64,000 bases of DNA, taken from contig JBNKWZ010000005.1 in NCBI GenBank assembly GCA_050300015.1, positions 62,001 through 126,000 of the forward strand, in the 5' to 3' direction. The translations under genes and the position numbers were made by a program. The DNA comes from CAYZQH01 sp050300015. GTDB lineage: Bacteria > Pseudomonadota > Gammaproteobacteria > Pseudomonadales > Cellvibrionaceae. The notes beneath the pieces are model-generated. The model saw nothing but the letters and a program-made list of their open reading frames with translations, was not told where the DNA came from and made no database searches. Of the stretch, positions 8,974 to 18,196 are shown in pieces; within the stretch, counting starts at the first letter, position 1; each line of letters begins with the position of its first letter.

Positions 8974-9639
8974 TTAAGTAAGTTGGGTTTGAATAATAGG
9001 CCAAAGCTCAGCAACGGTTTGTGCGTGATGGTCAGCTGCCCACGTTTTTGGGTTGTCGTCTTCAGCAATAAAGCCGAAGCCAACGCTAATATTATTGATT
9101 CCGGCCGCTTTCGCACAGTCAATATCGCGCTTGTGGTCCCCCACATATAGGCATTCACACGGGGCAATGGCAATCTGTTCACACGCGAATAACAGAGGTC
9201 GTGGGTCGGGTTTGCCGATACCTAAATCATCTGGGCACACCACTACGCAAGGTGGATGTTTAAAATGCAGTGCTTCCAGTAAGGCTTCCGTATAGAGCCT
9301 GGGCTTATTGGTCACAATGCCCCATTGCAATTGGTGTTGGGTCATTTGCTCTAATACGCGCGCCATTCCGTCAAACAACTCGGAGTGCTCTGCCACGTTG
9401 TTGAGATAGTAATCCAGCAGTTGTTGACGCAAGGTTTGATGTACTTCCTGCGGGAGGTTGTCGCCAAAGCCAAGCTTGACCAAGGCGTTGGCGCCATTGG
9501 AAACATGCTCGCGGATAATGGATATTGGCAGTGGCCGCTTGTTATGGGCCACGAGGGTCTTGTTTAACGCGCCGCCAAGGTCCTTATGGGTGTCCAACAA
9601 AGTGCCGTCTAAATCAAACAAAACCGCTTTTAATGTCAT
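8974..9639 (-). CDS. mupP: HAD phosphatase, probably N-acetylmuramic acid 6-phosphate phosphatase MupP
   Basis: 221 residues. HAD motifs are present: DLDGTLLDT at the N-terminus (nucleophile Asp), TNKP (motif II), and VGDHKRDI (motif IV). By sequence it could be called phosphoglycolate phosphatase (Gph), but the position between ubiG and yciK is that of MupP in Pseudomonas, which works in cell-wall recycling. The mupP assignment therefore rests on context. Confidence 0.82.
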   Translation of the reverse strand: MTLKAVLFDLDGTLLDTHKDLGGALNKTLVAHNKRPLPISIIREHVSNGANALVKLGFGDNLPQEVHQTLRQQLLDYYLNNVAEHSELFDGMARVLEQMTQHQLQWGIVTNKPRLYTEALLEALHFKHPPCVVVCPDDLGIGKPDPRPLLFACEQIAIAPCECLYVGDHKRDIDCAKAAGINNISVGFGFIAEDDNPKTWAADHHAQTVAELWPIIQTQLT

Positions 9640-9645
9640 GGGGGG

Positions 9646-10386
9646 CTACGCCTCGGTGGCTTTGCGTAAGTGCACAATGTAATTGACCGCCACGTCTTTT
9701 TGGCTGAGGGAGAACCGCTTACTCAAGGGGTTGTACACCATTCCCTGAATGTCGCATACCGTCAAGCCACACTGGCGCGCCCATTGGGCAAGCTCAGAAG
9801 GGCGAATGAACTTTTGATAATCATGCGTGCCTTTCGGCAGCCATTTTAATACATACTCGGCGCCGAGTACGGCCAGCGCGTAGGCTTTTGGTGTGCGGTT
9901 CAAGGTGGAGATAAAGCAATGGCCTCCGGGCTTTAGTAGTTTTTCACAAGCGCTCAAAACTGAACTGGGGTCAGGGACATGTTCTAACATCTCAAGGCAC
10001 GTCACCACATCGAAAGCCTCAGAATGTGACAATGCATATTGTTCCGCGGTACTGGCTTGATAGTGAATATTGAGGTTGTTGGCTTTTGCATGGAGTTTTG
10101 CCACCTCAAGTGGGCCTTGTGCCATATCGATCCCCGTCACTGTCGCACCACGTTGCGCCAAGCCCTCACTCAGAATACCACCTCCGCAGCCGATATCGAG
10201 TAGGGCTTTTTCGGCCACGGGTACTGCACCGTCTATAAAATTGCAGCGTATGGGGTTGAGGTCATGAAGTGGCTTAAACTCACCTTCTGGGTCCCACCAA
10301 CGAGAGGCTAAACGGTCAAATTTTTCCACTTCGATGGCATCGACATTGGCGTTATCTTCCGCTGTATGTGCAGTGGCGTTGGTCAT
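9646..10386 (-). CDS. ubiG: Ubiquinone biosynthesis O-methyltransferase UbiG
   Basis: 246 residues, a SAM-dependent class I methyltransferase with motif I LLDIGCGGGILSEGLAQRG (about residues 63-81) and the UbiG-typical start EVEKFDRLASRWWDPEGEFKP across 20-40. It catalyses both O-methylations of ubiquinone synthesis at the membrane face. It starts 6 bp after mtaD and ends 6 bp before mupP: a tight operon. Confidence 0.95.
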   Translation of the reverse strand: MTNATAHTAEDNANVDAIEVEKFDRLASRWWDPEGEFKPLHDLNPIRCNFIDGAVPVAEKALLDIGCGGGILSEGLAQRGATVTGIDMAQGPLEVAKLHAKANNLNIHYQASTAEQYALSHSEAFDVVTCLEMLEHVPDPSSVLSACEKLLKPGGHCFISTLNRTPKAYALAVLGAEYVLKWLPKGTHDYQKFIRPSELAQWARQCGLTVCDIQGMVYNPLSKRFSLSQKDVAVNYIVHLRKATEA

Positions 10387-10392
10387 GGCGGA

Positions 10393-11727
10393 TTATCCTT
10401 TTGTGTGAGCCTGAATTTGATGTTGCCAGTGGCGTGCTTTGGCGCGCACAACACCGACATCCAATTGTGTGAATCGACCCTCGCGAAATAGCGCACGGCC
10501 GTTGACCCAGGTGTGTGTGGTTGTGAGGTTGCGATTGTTGTAAACCAAGTGCGAGGCCACATCATACAGTGGGGTGGCGCCTAAATCGTTAACCGACAAC
10601 GCCGTTAAGTCTGCTTGTTTGCCTGGTTCGAGGCTGCCCACTTTATCACCCAGCCCAAGGGCCTTGGCGCCACCAAGTGTGGCGGCAAAAAGCGTGTCGT
10701 GGGCACTGAGGGCACGAGCATCGTCAGCGCTGATTTTGGCGGACAAAGCCGCCAAAGTAATATCCCCCCAAAGGTTCACACTATTGTTGCTGGCAGCGCC
10801 ATCGGTACCGAGCCCCAAGGGTACCCCGGCTGCAAGTAAGCGTGGGGTGGGGCACACGCCGCTGGCCAATTTGTAATTGGATGTGGGGCAATGGATCACG
10901 CTAGCACCGCTTTGGCTCAGTAGGGCAATGTCATCTTCATTGATTTGAGTCATATGCACACATTGTGTGGCGGGGGTCAGCAATCCCAAATCCATCAATC
11001 GACGAATAGGGCGTTTCCCTGTGGTGCGCATCGCGTCAGCCACTTCTTGTGAGGTTTCGTGTAAATGAATTTGTATGGGGGCTTGCATTTCGTCGGCCAA
11101 CACGGCAATCCGGGTGAGCGCAGCGTCTGAGACGGTATAAGGCGCGTGCGGGCCAAAGCCAATGTTGACCAATGCATTGGAACGATAAGTATCCGCAAGC
11201 ATGAGCCCCTTGTGGATATAATCATCGGCGTCGGCTCCCCAATTGGTGGGGAAGTCCAATACCGGAAACGCCATCTGAGCGCGGATGCCCATCTCAAATG
11301 CCACTCTGGCACACTCTTCTGGAAAGAAATACATGTCGCTAAAACAAGTGGTACCGCTGGCCAGCATTTCTGCGATGGCTAAGGTTGCGCCATCAGCGAC
11401 AAACTCTGGGCATACCCATTTTGATTCTGCAGGCCAAATATGACGCTCAAGCCAAGTTTGAAGGGGTAAGTCATCGGCGTAACCCCGAAGTAGGGTCATT
11501 GCGGCGTGTCCATGCGCGTTAACCAAGCCGGGCATCACGATATGTTCTGGTAAATCCACCAATTCTCTGGGGTGATACTGATCAGCCGCGTGGTCGTTTG
11601 GTAAAATGGCCAAAATTTGGCCTTTGTCGATGGCTACACTGCAATGTTCAAAAACCTTTTTTGCAGGTACCACTGGGTACAGCCAGCGAGCTCTGATGAG
11701 CGTGTCGATGTGTTTGGGTTCGGCCAT
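10393..11727 (-). CDS. mtaD: 5-methylthioadenosine/S-adenosylhomocysteine deaminase (amidohydrolase)
   Basis: 444 residues of the TRZ/ATZ amidohydrolase family. Metal ligands are visible: VNAHGHAAMTL near residue 70, HLHET near 220, HCPTSN near 283 and the Asp in GLGTDGAASNN near 315. It deaminates methylthioadenosine or S-adenosylhomocysteine in methionine salvage. It heads the minus-strand operon and diverges from gyrA. In Pseudomonas mtnA lies between mtaD and gyrA; it is absent here. Confidence 0.88.
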   Translation of the reverse strand: MAEPKHIDTLIRARWLYPVVPAKKVFEHCSVAIDKGQILAILPNDHAADQYHPRELVDLPEHIVMPGLVNAHGHAAMTLLRGYADDLPLQTWLERHIWPAESKWVCPEFVADGATLAIAEMLASGTTCFSDMYFFPEECARVAFEMGIRAQMAFPVLDFPTNWGADADDYIHKGLMLADTYRSNALVNIGFGPHAPYTVSDAALTRIAVLADEMQAPIQIHLHETSQEVADAMRTTGKRPIRRLMDLGLLTPATQCVHMTQINEDDIALLSQSGASVIHCPTSNYKLASGVCPTPRLLAAGVPLGLGTDGAASNNSVNLWGDITLAALSAKISADDARALSAHDTLFAATLGGAKALGLGDKVGSLEPGKQADLTALSVNDLGATPLYDVASHLVYNNRNLTTTHTWVNGRALFREGRFTQLDVGVVRAKARHWQHQIQAHTKG

Positions 11728-11981
11728 AGTGTTTGATCACAAAGTCATGCGGGATAGAGCGTGCAGTATAACGCGCCTGTCCTTAGGGAAACATGCGGCA
11801 GGCGCTTGCAGGTGTATATTCGATCAAAAAATGCGCGTTTGTGCGCTCTGATTTTGGTGAGGTAGCGCCGTGTGGATGCGGGTTGTTCAAATGTTGTACG
11901 GCGAAGGGGCGGGACTGTATTTAACTCAATAAAATCAGATGTTTGCGGTGGCTTTTCAAGCGGTTTGTAGCGCAAAATCCG

Positions 11982-12011
11982 CTGACGAGGGATGCCTAAC
12001 TGTGGTACCAT
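11982..12011 (+). promoter_or_regulatory. Candidate sigma-70 promoter of gyrA
   Basis: CTGACG at 11982-11987, an 18-bp spacer, then TACCAT at 12006-12011 preceded by a TG (extended -10). Transcription would start near 12018, about 78 nt before the ATG and just ahead of a strong hairpin. Confidence 0.35.
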
Positions 12012-12023
12012 TGGCGGCTTTTG

Positions 12024-12058
12024 TTTTGGGGCAAACGTGATGTTTCAACGCCCCAAAA
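12024..12058 (+). promoter_or_regulatory. Leader hairpin upstream of gyrA
   Basis: TTTTGGGGC (12024-12032) pairs perfectly with GCCCCAAAA (12050-12058); inside, AAAC (12033-12036) can pair with GTTT (12042-12045). It lies 37 nt before the gyrA start and lacks a T-run on the plus strand, so a leader role (stability or supercoiling-linked control) is more likely than termination. Inference only. Confidence 0.5.
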
Positions 12059-12095
12059 AACCCGACAACACCAACAATAAGGAATGCCTTAATCC

Positions 12096-14690
12096 ATGGG
12101 CGACATCGCAAAAGAAGTCTTACCAGTCAACATTGAAGATGAGCTGAAGCAGTCTTATTTAGATTACGCCATGAGCGTCATTGTGGGGCGCGCGCTGCCA
12201 GATGTTCGAGATGGTTTAAAACCCGTTCACCGTCGTGTGTTGTTTGCGATGAGCGAGCTTAAGAACGATTGGAACAAGTCCTATAAGAAATCTGCTCGTG
12301 TAGTCGGGGATGTGATCGGTAAGTATCACCCTCACGGGGATTCGGCTGTTTACGACACTATTGTTAGGATGGCGCAGCCTTTTTCATTGCGGTACATGCT
12401 GGTAGATGGGCAAGGCAATTTTGGTTCGATAGATGGTGATAGCGCTGCAGCCATGCGTTATACCGAAATTCGCATGGCTAAGATTTCACACGAGCTGTTG
12501 GCGGACCTCGACAAAGAGACCGTGGATTTTGTGCCCAACTACGATGGTACCGAACTTATTCCTGACGTGTTGCCCACCCGCGTTCCCAACTTGTTAGTGA
12601 ATGGCTCTTCTGGCATTGCAGTGGGTATGGCCACCAATATTCCACCGCACAATTTACGTGAGGTGGTGAAGGCCTGCTTGGCGTTGATTGAAAATCCCGA
12701 GCTTTCGGTGGAAGATTTGATGGAATACATTCCCGGGCCGGATTTCCCTACCGCGGGTATCATCAATGGTCGAGCGGGTATTCTCTCGGCGTATCGCACC
12801 GGTCGTGGTCGTATTTATGTGCGATCTCGTGCCGAGGTGATCACCGATGAAAAAACCAATAGAGAAACCATTTTAATTCACGAAATTCCCTATCAGGTAA
12901 ACAAGGCACGGTTGATCGAAAAAATCGCCGAGCTGGTGAAAGAGAAAAAAATCGAAGGCATCTCTGAAATTCGCGACGAGTCAGATAAGGACGGTTTGCG
13001 CGTGGTGATAGAGATTAAGCGTGGTGAAATGGGTGAAGTGGTACTTAATAACCTGTACGCGCAAACTCAAATGGAAACGGTATTTGGTATTAACGTGGTG
13101 GCTTTGGTAGACAATCAGCCCCGCTTGTTAAACCTATTGGAATTGTTGCAGCTGTTCATTCGCCATCGCCGTGAGGTGGTCACACGGCGTACCGTTTACT
13201 TGTTGCGAAAAGCCCGTGAGCGCGGTCACGTGTTAGAGGGCTTGGCTGTGGCCATTGCCAATATCGATGAAGTGATTGCTCTAATTAAGGCGTCACCGTC
13301 GCCCACTGAAGCGCGCGAGGCGTTAATCGCGCGCGGTTGGCCCATTACGGCCGTAGCTGAGTTTTTAGAGCGTGCTGGGGCCAATGCTTGTAAACCTGAT
13401 GATTTGGGCGATGAGTTTGGTCTGCGCGATGGCCAATACTTTTTATCGTTGGCGCAAGCACAAGCCATATTGGAATTGCGCTTGCACCGTTTAACTGGCA
13501 TGGAGCACGACAAACTGCTCGCAGAATACGTAGAAAAACTCGAACAAATTGCGGGTTACTTGGAAATATTGGCGAACCCTGAGCGCCTGATGAGTGTGAT
13601 TCGTGAAGAGTTGGAATTGGTTGAGCAAGAGTATGGTGATGAACGACGTACCGAAATCCGAGAGTCGCGCGAAGATTTAACCCACGAAGACTTAATTTCC
13701 GAAGAAGATCGCGTAGTGACCATATCGCATTTGGGTTACGCCAAGAGTCAACCTCTGGATGCTTATCAAGCACAGCGGCGCGGAGGAATGGGTAAAGCAG
13801 CCACTTCTGTTAAAGATGAGGATTTTGTCGAGCACTTGTTGATTGCCAACACACACGATTACATTCTGTGTTTCACCAGTGTGGGCAAGGTGTATTGGTT
13901 GAAGGTGTACCAAATCCCGATTGCAGGTCGCACTTCTCGTGGACGTCCGGTGATTAATCTATTACCGCTGGAGGAAAACGAGCGGATTACTGCCATTCTA
14001 CCGGTTAAAGAATTTGATGAGAATCACTTCATATTTATGGCAACAGCCATGGGCACGGTTAAAAAGACCACGCTGACACAATTTTCTAGACCCCGGTCTT
14101 CAGGCTTACGCGCGATTGAATTGGATGAGGGTGATGTCCTAGTAGGGACGGCAATTACCGACGGTAATTGTGATGTCATCCTGTTGTCTTCCAGTGGTAA
14201 AGCGGCACGCTTTGACGAGGGGCAGGTCCGGTCGATGGGGCGTATTTCGCGTGGCGTGCGAGGTATTCGTATGGACGCTCCGCACCGTGTGATTTCCATG
14301 GTCATACCGCAAGAAGGTGGCATGGTGTTAACGGTAAGTGAACACGGCTTTGGTAAGCGCACCAATGTCGAAGACTTCCCCAAAAAAGGGCGTGGTTCGC
14401 AAGGCGTCATTGGCATGCAAACCAGTGACCGCAATGGTGCATTGGTGGGTGCAGTTCAAGTCTTTGAAAGCGACGAAATTATGTTGATATCGGACCAAGG
14501 AACACTGGTGCGCACACGCGCCAACGAAGTGTCATTGTTGAGCCGAAATACTCAAGGTGTGCGATTGATTAAAACGAAAGAAAATGAACACATTGTCGGT
14601 CTTCAGCGCGTGGAAGAACAAAGTGTCGATGCTGCTGATGGTGAGGCTGTTGACGCTGGCGATTCTGGAGAAGGGGACGGCGAAGCTTAG
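12096..14690 (+). CDS. gyrA: DNA gyrase subunit A
   Basis: 864 residues. N-terminal breakage-reunion domain with the QRDR stretch HPHGDSAVYDTIVRMAQPF split around Ser and Asp, both of the quinolone-susceptible type; active-site Tyr in AAAMRYTEIRM; C-terminal six-bladed DNA-wrapping domain with GyrA boxes (QRRGGMGK near residue 565). The tail is acidic. With GyrB it introduces negative supercoils. AAGGAA lies about 13 nt before the ATG. No serC follows it, unlike Pseudomonas. Confidence 0.98.
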   Translation: MGDIAKEVLPVNIEDELKQSYLDYAMSVIVGRALPDVRDGLKPVHRRVLFAMSELKNDWNKSYKKSARVVGDVIGKYHPHGDSAVYDTIVRMAQPFSLRYMLVDGQGNFGSIDGDSAAAMRYTEIRMAKISHELLADLDKETVDFVPNYDGTELIPDVLPTRVPNLLVNGSSGIAVGMATNIPPHNLREVVKACLALIENPELSVEDLMEYIPGPDFPTAGIINGRAGILSAYRTGRGRIYVRSRAEVITDEKTNRETILIHEIPYQVNKARLIEKIAELVKEKKIEGISEIRDESDKDGLRVVIEIKRGEMGEVVLNNLYAQTQMETVFGINVVALVDNQPRLLNLLELLQLFIRHRREVVTRRTVYLLRKARERGHVLEGLAVAIANIDEVIALIKASPSPTEAREALIARGWPITAVAEFLERAGANACKPDDLGDEFGLRDGQYFLSLAQAQAILELRLHRLTGMEHDKLLAEYVEKLEQIAGYLEILANPERLMSVIREELELVEQEYGDERRTEIRESREDLTHEDLISEEDRVVTISHLGYAKSQPLDAYQAQRRGGMGKAATSVKDEDFVEHLLIANTHDYILCFTSVGKVYWLKVYQIPIAGRTSRGRPVINLLPLEENERITAILPVKEFDENHFIFMATAMGTVKKTTLTQFSRPRSSGLRAIELDEGDVLVGTAITDGNCDVILLSSSGKAARFDEGQVRSMGRISRGVRGIRMDAPHRVISMVIPQEGGMVLTVSEHGFGKRTNVEDFPKKGRGSQGVIGMQTSDRNGALVGAVQVFESDEIMLISDQGTLVRTRANEVSLLSRNTQGVRLIKTKENEHIVGLQRVEEQSVDAADGEAVDAGDSGEGDGEA

Positions 14691-14704
14691 GGCGATTGAA
14701 AGCA

Positions 14705-14734
14705 ACCGTGCAAGTATAAAGGCGCTTGCACGGT
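14705..14734 (+). terminator. Probable terminator between gyrA and pheA
   Basis: ACCGTGCAAG (14705-14714) and CTTGCACGGT (14725-14734) form a perfect 10-bp stem with a 10-nt loop, followed by a short weak T stretch (CATTT). It lies 14 bp after the gyrA stop, so pheA may have some independent expression. Confidence 0.55.
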
Positions 14735-14748
14735 CATTTAACTAGCGT

Positions 14749-15873
14749 GTGACGGTGAGTGCAGTGACGGGTAAAAACGAAAGTGAACAAGAGCAGTTGG
14801 CGCAGTTGCGGGACCGGATCGATGCGTTAGATGAGCACATTGGAGAGCTTATCAGTGAGCGTGCCAAATGCGCTCAGGCAGTGGCGAAAGTTAAAGGCGC
14901 GCACAGTAATGGTGAAGCGCCTGTGTTCTACCGGCCTGAGCGTGAAGCCGAGGTGTTGCGTAAGGCCATGGCTCGCAACCAAGGGCCATTAAAGGATGAG
15001 GAGTTCGCGAGATTGTTTCGCGAAATCATGTCGGCGTGTTTGGCTTTGGAACAGCCCATTACAGTGGCGTATTTGGGGCCCGAAGGTACGTTTACCCAGC
15101 AGGCAGCATTAAAACATTTTGGGCATTCAGCGGTGACGTTGTCTATGCCAGCGATTGATGAAGTTTTTCGCGATGTAGAAGCCGGCGCTGCGCAATTTGG
15201 CGTGGTGCCTGTGGAGAATTCTACTGGTGGGGTAGTGACCCATACGCTAGACAGTTTTATGGACTCCAATCTCAATATTTGTGGTGAAGTGGTGTTGCGG
15301 ATACACCATCACTTAATGGTGTCGAGTGTTACCAGTGTGGAGAAGATTTCTCGCATATACTCACATGCTCAATCTTTTGCCCAGTGTCGTAAATGGCTGG
15401 ATACACATTATCCCAATGCCGAGCGTATTCCCGTGACCAGTAATTCAGAAGCGGCCAAACGCATGCAAAGCGAATGGAACGCCGCGGCCATTGCCGGTGA
15501 AATGGCGGCAGAGCTTTATGAATTAAAAGTAATTGCACGTAATATTGAAGACCGGCCAGACAATGCCACTCGATTTTTGATCATTGGTGATCAAGTGGCG
15601 GAGCCCAGTGGTGATGATAAAACCTCCATCGTCGTGGCCATGCGCAACGAGCCTGGGGCGCTGCATCAATTGTTAGAACCCTTTCATCGATTTAACATCG
15701 ATTTAACTCGAGTTGAAACGCGCCCATCACAATCCGGTGCTTGGAATTATGTTTTTTTTGTGGATTTTGCAGGGCACCAAACGGACGAGGCTGCTGCTCA
15801 AGCACTCAAAGACGTTAGCGCTCGCGCTTCGGATCTAAAAATCTTGGGGTCCTATCCGCGGGGCGTTTTGTGA
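14749..15873 (+). CDS. pheA: Bifunctional chorismate mutase/prephenate dehydratase (P-protein)
   Basis: 374 residues in three parts: AroQ chorismate mutase (about 10-95; LRDRIDALDEHIGELISERA), prephenate dehydratase (about 104-285; AYLGPEGTFT, and GVVPVENSTGG), and a C-terminal ACT domain (about 295-370; GALHQLL and the ETRPS motif that binds phenylalanine). It makes phenylpyruvate from chorismate and is expected to be inhibited by Phe. GTG start at 14749; tyrA-aroA begins 10 bp after its stop. Confidence 0.96.
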   Translation: MTVSAVTGKNESEQEQLAQLRDRIDALDEHIGELISERAKCAQAVAKVKGAHSNGEAPVFYRPEREAEVLRKAMARNQGPLKDEEFARLFREIMSACLALEQPITVAYLGPEGTFTQQAALKHFGHSAVTLSMPAIDEVFRDVEAGAAQFGVVPVENSTGGVVTHTLDSFMDSNLNICGEVVLRIHHHLMVSSVTSVEKISRIYSHAQSFAQCRKWLDTHYPNAERIPVTSNSEAAKRMQSEWNAAAIAGEMAAELYELKVIARNIEDRPDNATRFLIIGDQVAEPSGDDKTSIVVAMRNEPGALHQLLEPFHRFNIDLTRVETRPSQSGAWNYVFFVDFAGHQTDEAAAQALKDVSARASDLKILGSYPRGVL

Positions 15874-15883
15874 TAGGCGAAAC

Positions 15884-18124
15884 GTGAGCGTTATGGTATC
15901 CGTACGGCCCGTTCGTAATCTTGTGGTGATAGGCCTAGGGCTGATTGGCGGCAGTTTAGCGCTTGCAGCCAAGCGCCGCGGTTTGTGTGAAAACGTTTGG
16001 GGTGTGGTGAGGCGTGAGGCCGTGGGTGAACAAGCCATGGCTTTAGGTGTGGTAGATGAGGCATCTACCGAATTGGATACGTTTGCCGAGCGCCTAGGTG
16101 ACGGAGACGTCATTTTTATTGCCGTGCCCACCTTAACCGTCGGGAAGGTACTGACTGAAATTCAAGCTTCTGTAGCCGATACGGTTACCATTACAGATGG
16201 GGCCAGTGTCAAAGGCAGTGTATTGGAAGATGCCAAACGCATTTGGGGGACACCGCCGGCAAATTTGGTATTAGGTCATCCTATCGCAGGTTCGGAAAAA
16301 AGTGGCGTTGAGGCTTCGGACGCGGATTTGTACGAACATCATCGCGTGATTTTGACACCCACTGAGGAGACGGATACTACGCACTTGGCGAGGGTTACAG
16401 AGCTCTGGCAAGGTGTCGGTGCAGAGGTGTTAAACATGAATGTGGCCGAGCACGATGAAATTCTCGCTGCCACCAGTCATCTGCCTCATGTGATAGCCTA
16501 TTCCCTGGTAGACACCCTCGCACACGACAGTCAGAACCAGAATATTTTTCGCTATGCTGCCGGTGGTTTTCGGGATTTTACTCGAATTGCGTCATCTGAC
16601 GCGACCATGTGGCGAGACATCATGATCGCCAACCAAACTTCCATATTGCACGCCATCGATCTTTTTTCAAAAAACCTTGCAGTGTTACGGGAGGCTATCG
16701 CCGAAGGCGATGCCATGGCTTTAACCGGCGTATTCAGTCGGGCCAAAGCAGCACGCGATCACTTTACCAAGATGTTGGCACGGCGCGCTTATGTGGACCC
16801 GGTGAGTGAGGCCACGGGCTATAAAATATCGTCCTGTGGGCCATTGCTGGGTCAGATGAATGTACCCGGTGATAAGTCAATTTCTCACCGTGCCGTGATG
16901 CTTGGAGCGATTGCAGAGGGTGTTACCGAGATAGAAGGCTTTATCGAGAGCGAAGACGGCCTCGCCACCATACAAGCCTTTCGTGAGTTGGGCGTGGTGA
17001 TCGAAGGTCCACACGAGGGGCGTGTGGTGGTTTATGGTGTTGGCGCCAAGGGTTTAAAAGCACCGGTGAGCCCCCTTTACCTAGGTGGGTCTGGTACCAC
17101 CATGCGGTTGCTTGCGGGTTTACTGTGCGGGCAACATTTCAATGCCACTTTGTCTGCCGATAAGCGTTTATCCACCAAGCGCATGCTCACGGTGATTGAG
17201 CCTTTAAATCTAATGGGCGCAAAACTCGGTGCGTATGATGATGTGGGCCACCCGCCTTTAACACTGTTGGGTGGGCAGTCCTTGACTGGTATTCGTTACG
17301 CCCTACCTGTTGCCAGTGGGCAAGTGAAATCGGCACTGCTACTTGCGGGACTCTATGCCAAAGGCACCACAACAATTGTGGAACCGCTACCGGCGAGGGA
17401 CCACACAGAGCGGATGCTTGAAGCTTTTGGTGTGGAGATTCAGCGTCATGGGGGTGCGGTCAGTATTCAGGGAGGGCAAACCCTTAAGTCGGCTAAATTG
17501 TCAGTTCCTGGAGATTTTTCAGCGGCATTGTTTTGGGTGTTGGCTGCAGTCATAACTCCCGGCAGTCACCTGATGTTACAAGGTGTGGGTGTGAATCCCA
17601 CTCGAGCTGGGGCGATGGATGCACTCAAATCTCTGGGGGCGGATATCACTTTGGAGAACACGCGAAGTCTTGGTGGAGAACCGGTGGCGGATATTCATGT
17701 ACGCTACCGTGAGTTGACGGGTGCTGATTTTTCCGCAAGTCAACTTTCAGAATTTATGGATGAATTTCCAACCGTATTTGTAGCTGCCTGTGTTGCCCGT
17801 GGCATTACAACAATACATGGCATCAATACACTAAAAGTCAAAGAGCACAGGCGTTTGATGGCTTTGGTGGCGGGGCTTACAAGCTTGGGGGCCAATATTG
17901 TCGAGGATGGCGACAGCGTCAATATTGAAGGGGGGTGGTTACGCAGTGCTGAAGTGGACTGCGAAAACGATGTTCGCTTAACGCTCGCTTTTGCGGCGGC
18001 AGGCCTTGCGTGTGAAGAAGCGGGTGTGTTGATTCAGCGTTGTGGCCCCCTATCTGTATCATTCCCTGGTTTTGCCGAGATGGCTGCTCATGTGGGCATA
18101 AGCTTAGAGATATTTAATTCTTAA
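15884..18124 (+). CDS. tyrA-aroA: Fused prephenate dehydrogenase (TyrA) and EPSP synthase (AroA)
   Basis: 746 residues. Residues about 10-300 are TyrA (VIGLGLIGGS dinucleotide motif; HPIAGSE; ATSHLPH). Residues about 310-746 are EPSP synthase (VPGDKSISHRA; LGGSGTTMR; RDHTE; NPTR; KVKEH region). The fusion is known from pseudomonads. The AroA half carries class II-type motifs (GDKS, SGQVK in place of SAQxK, RxHxE, NxTR) but keeps Gly in the GSGTTMR loop. The start may be GTG 15884 or ATG 15893. No hisC lies between pheA and tyrA, and no cmk-rpsA follows. Confidence 0.95.
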   Translation: MSVMVSVRPVRNLVVIGLGLIGGSLALAAKRRGLCENVWGVVRREAVGEQAMALGVVDEASTELDTFAERLGDGDVIFIAVPTLTVGKVLTEIQASVADTVTITDGASVKGSVLEDAKRIWGTPPANLVLGHPIAGSEKSGVEASDADLYEHHRVILTPTEETDTTHLARVTELWQGVGAEVLNMNVAEHDEILAATSHLPHVIAYSLVDTLAHDSQNQNIFRYAAGGFRDFTRIASSDATMWRDIMIANQTSILHAIDLFSKNLAVLREAIAEGDAMALTGVFSRAKAARDHFTKMLARRAYVDPVSEATGYKISSCGPLLGQMNVPGDKSISHRAVMLGAIAEGVTEIEGFIESEDGLATIQAFRELGVVIEGPHEGRVVVYGVGAKGLKAPVSPLYLGGSGTTMRLLAGLLCGQHFNATLSADKRLSTKRMLTVIEPLNLMGAKLGAYDDVGHPPLTLLGGQSLTGIRYALPVASGQVKSALLLAGLYAKGTTTIVEPLPARDHTERMLEAFGVEIQRHGGAVSIQGGQTLKSAKLSVPGDFSAALFWVLAAVITPGSHLMLQGVGVNPTRAGAMDALKSLGADITLENTRSLGGEPVADIHVRYRELTGADFSASQLSEFMDEFPTVFVAACVARGITTIHGINTLKVKEHRRLMALVAGLTSLGANIVEDGDSVNIEGGWLRSAEVDCENDVRLTLAFAAAGLACEEAGVLIQRCGPLSVSFPGFAEMAAHVGISLEIFNS

Positions 18125-18149
18125 GAAATACCGTCGAATTCTATACAAT
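18121..18149 (+). promoter_or_regulatory. Candidate promoter of cysDN
   Basis: TTAAGA (18121-18126), a 17-bp spacer and TACAAT (18144-18149) precede cysD. A small GC hairpin (GGCGC near 18151 pairing with GCGCC) follows in the leader. The -35 box overlaps the stop of aroA. Confidence 0.35.
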
Positions 18150-18196
18150 TGGCGCCAGTTTGCGCCGAATCTAACATTAATTACAGTAGTGAACCT

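Larger units (their letters stand above)
11728..12095. other. Divergent intergenic region mtaD/gyrA (368 bp)
   Basis: No gene is supported here. It must hold the start signals for the minus-strand mtaD operon and for gyrA. Two features are listed separately: a candidate gyrA promoter and a leader hairpin. Short open frames lack credible ribosome sites. Confidence 0.6.

Noticed and set aside
11745..12011. 88-codon minus-strand frame between mtaD and gyrA
   Set aside because: Overlaps the candidate gyrA promoter, no ribosome site, and unlike any family I know.
13345..13773. 142-codon open frame antisense to gyrA
   Set aside because: Inside gyrA, no ribosome site, composition typical of a shadow.
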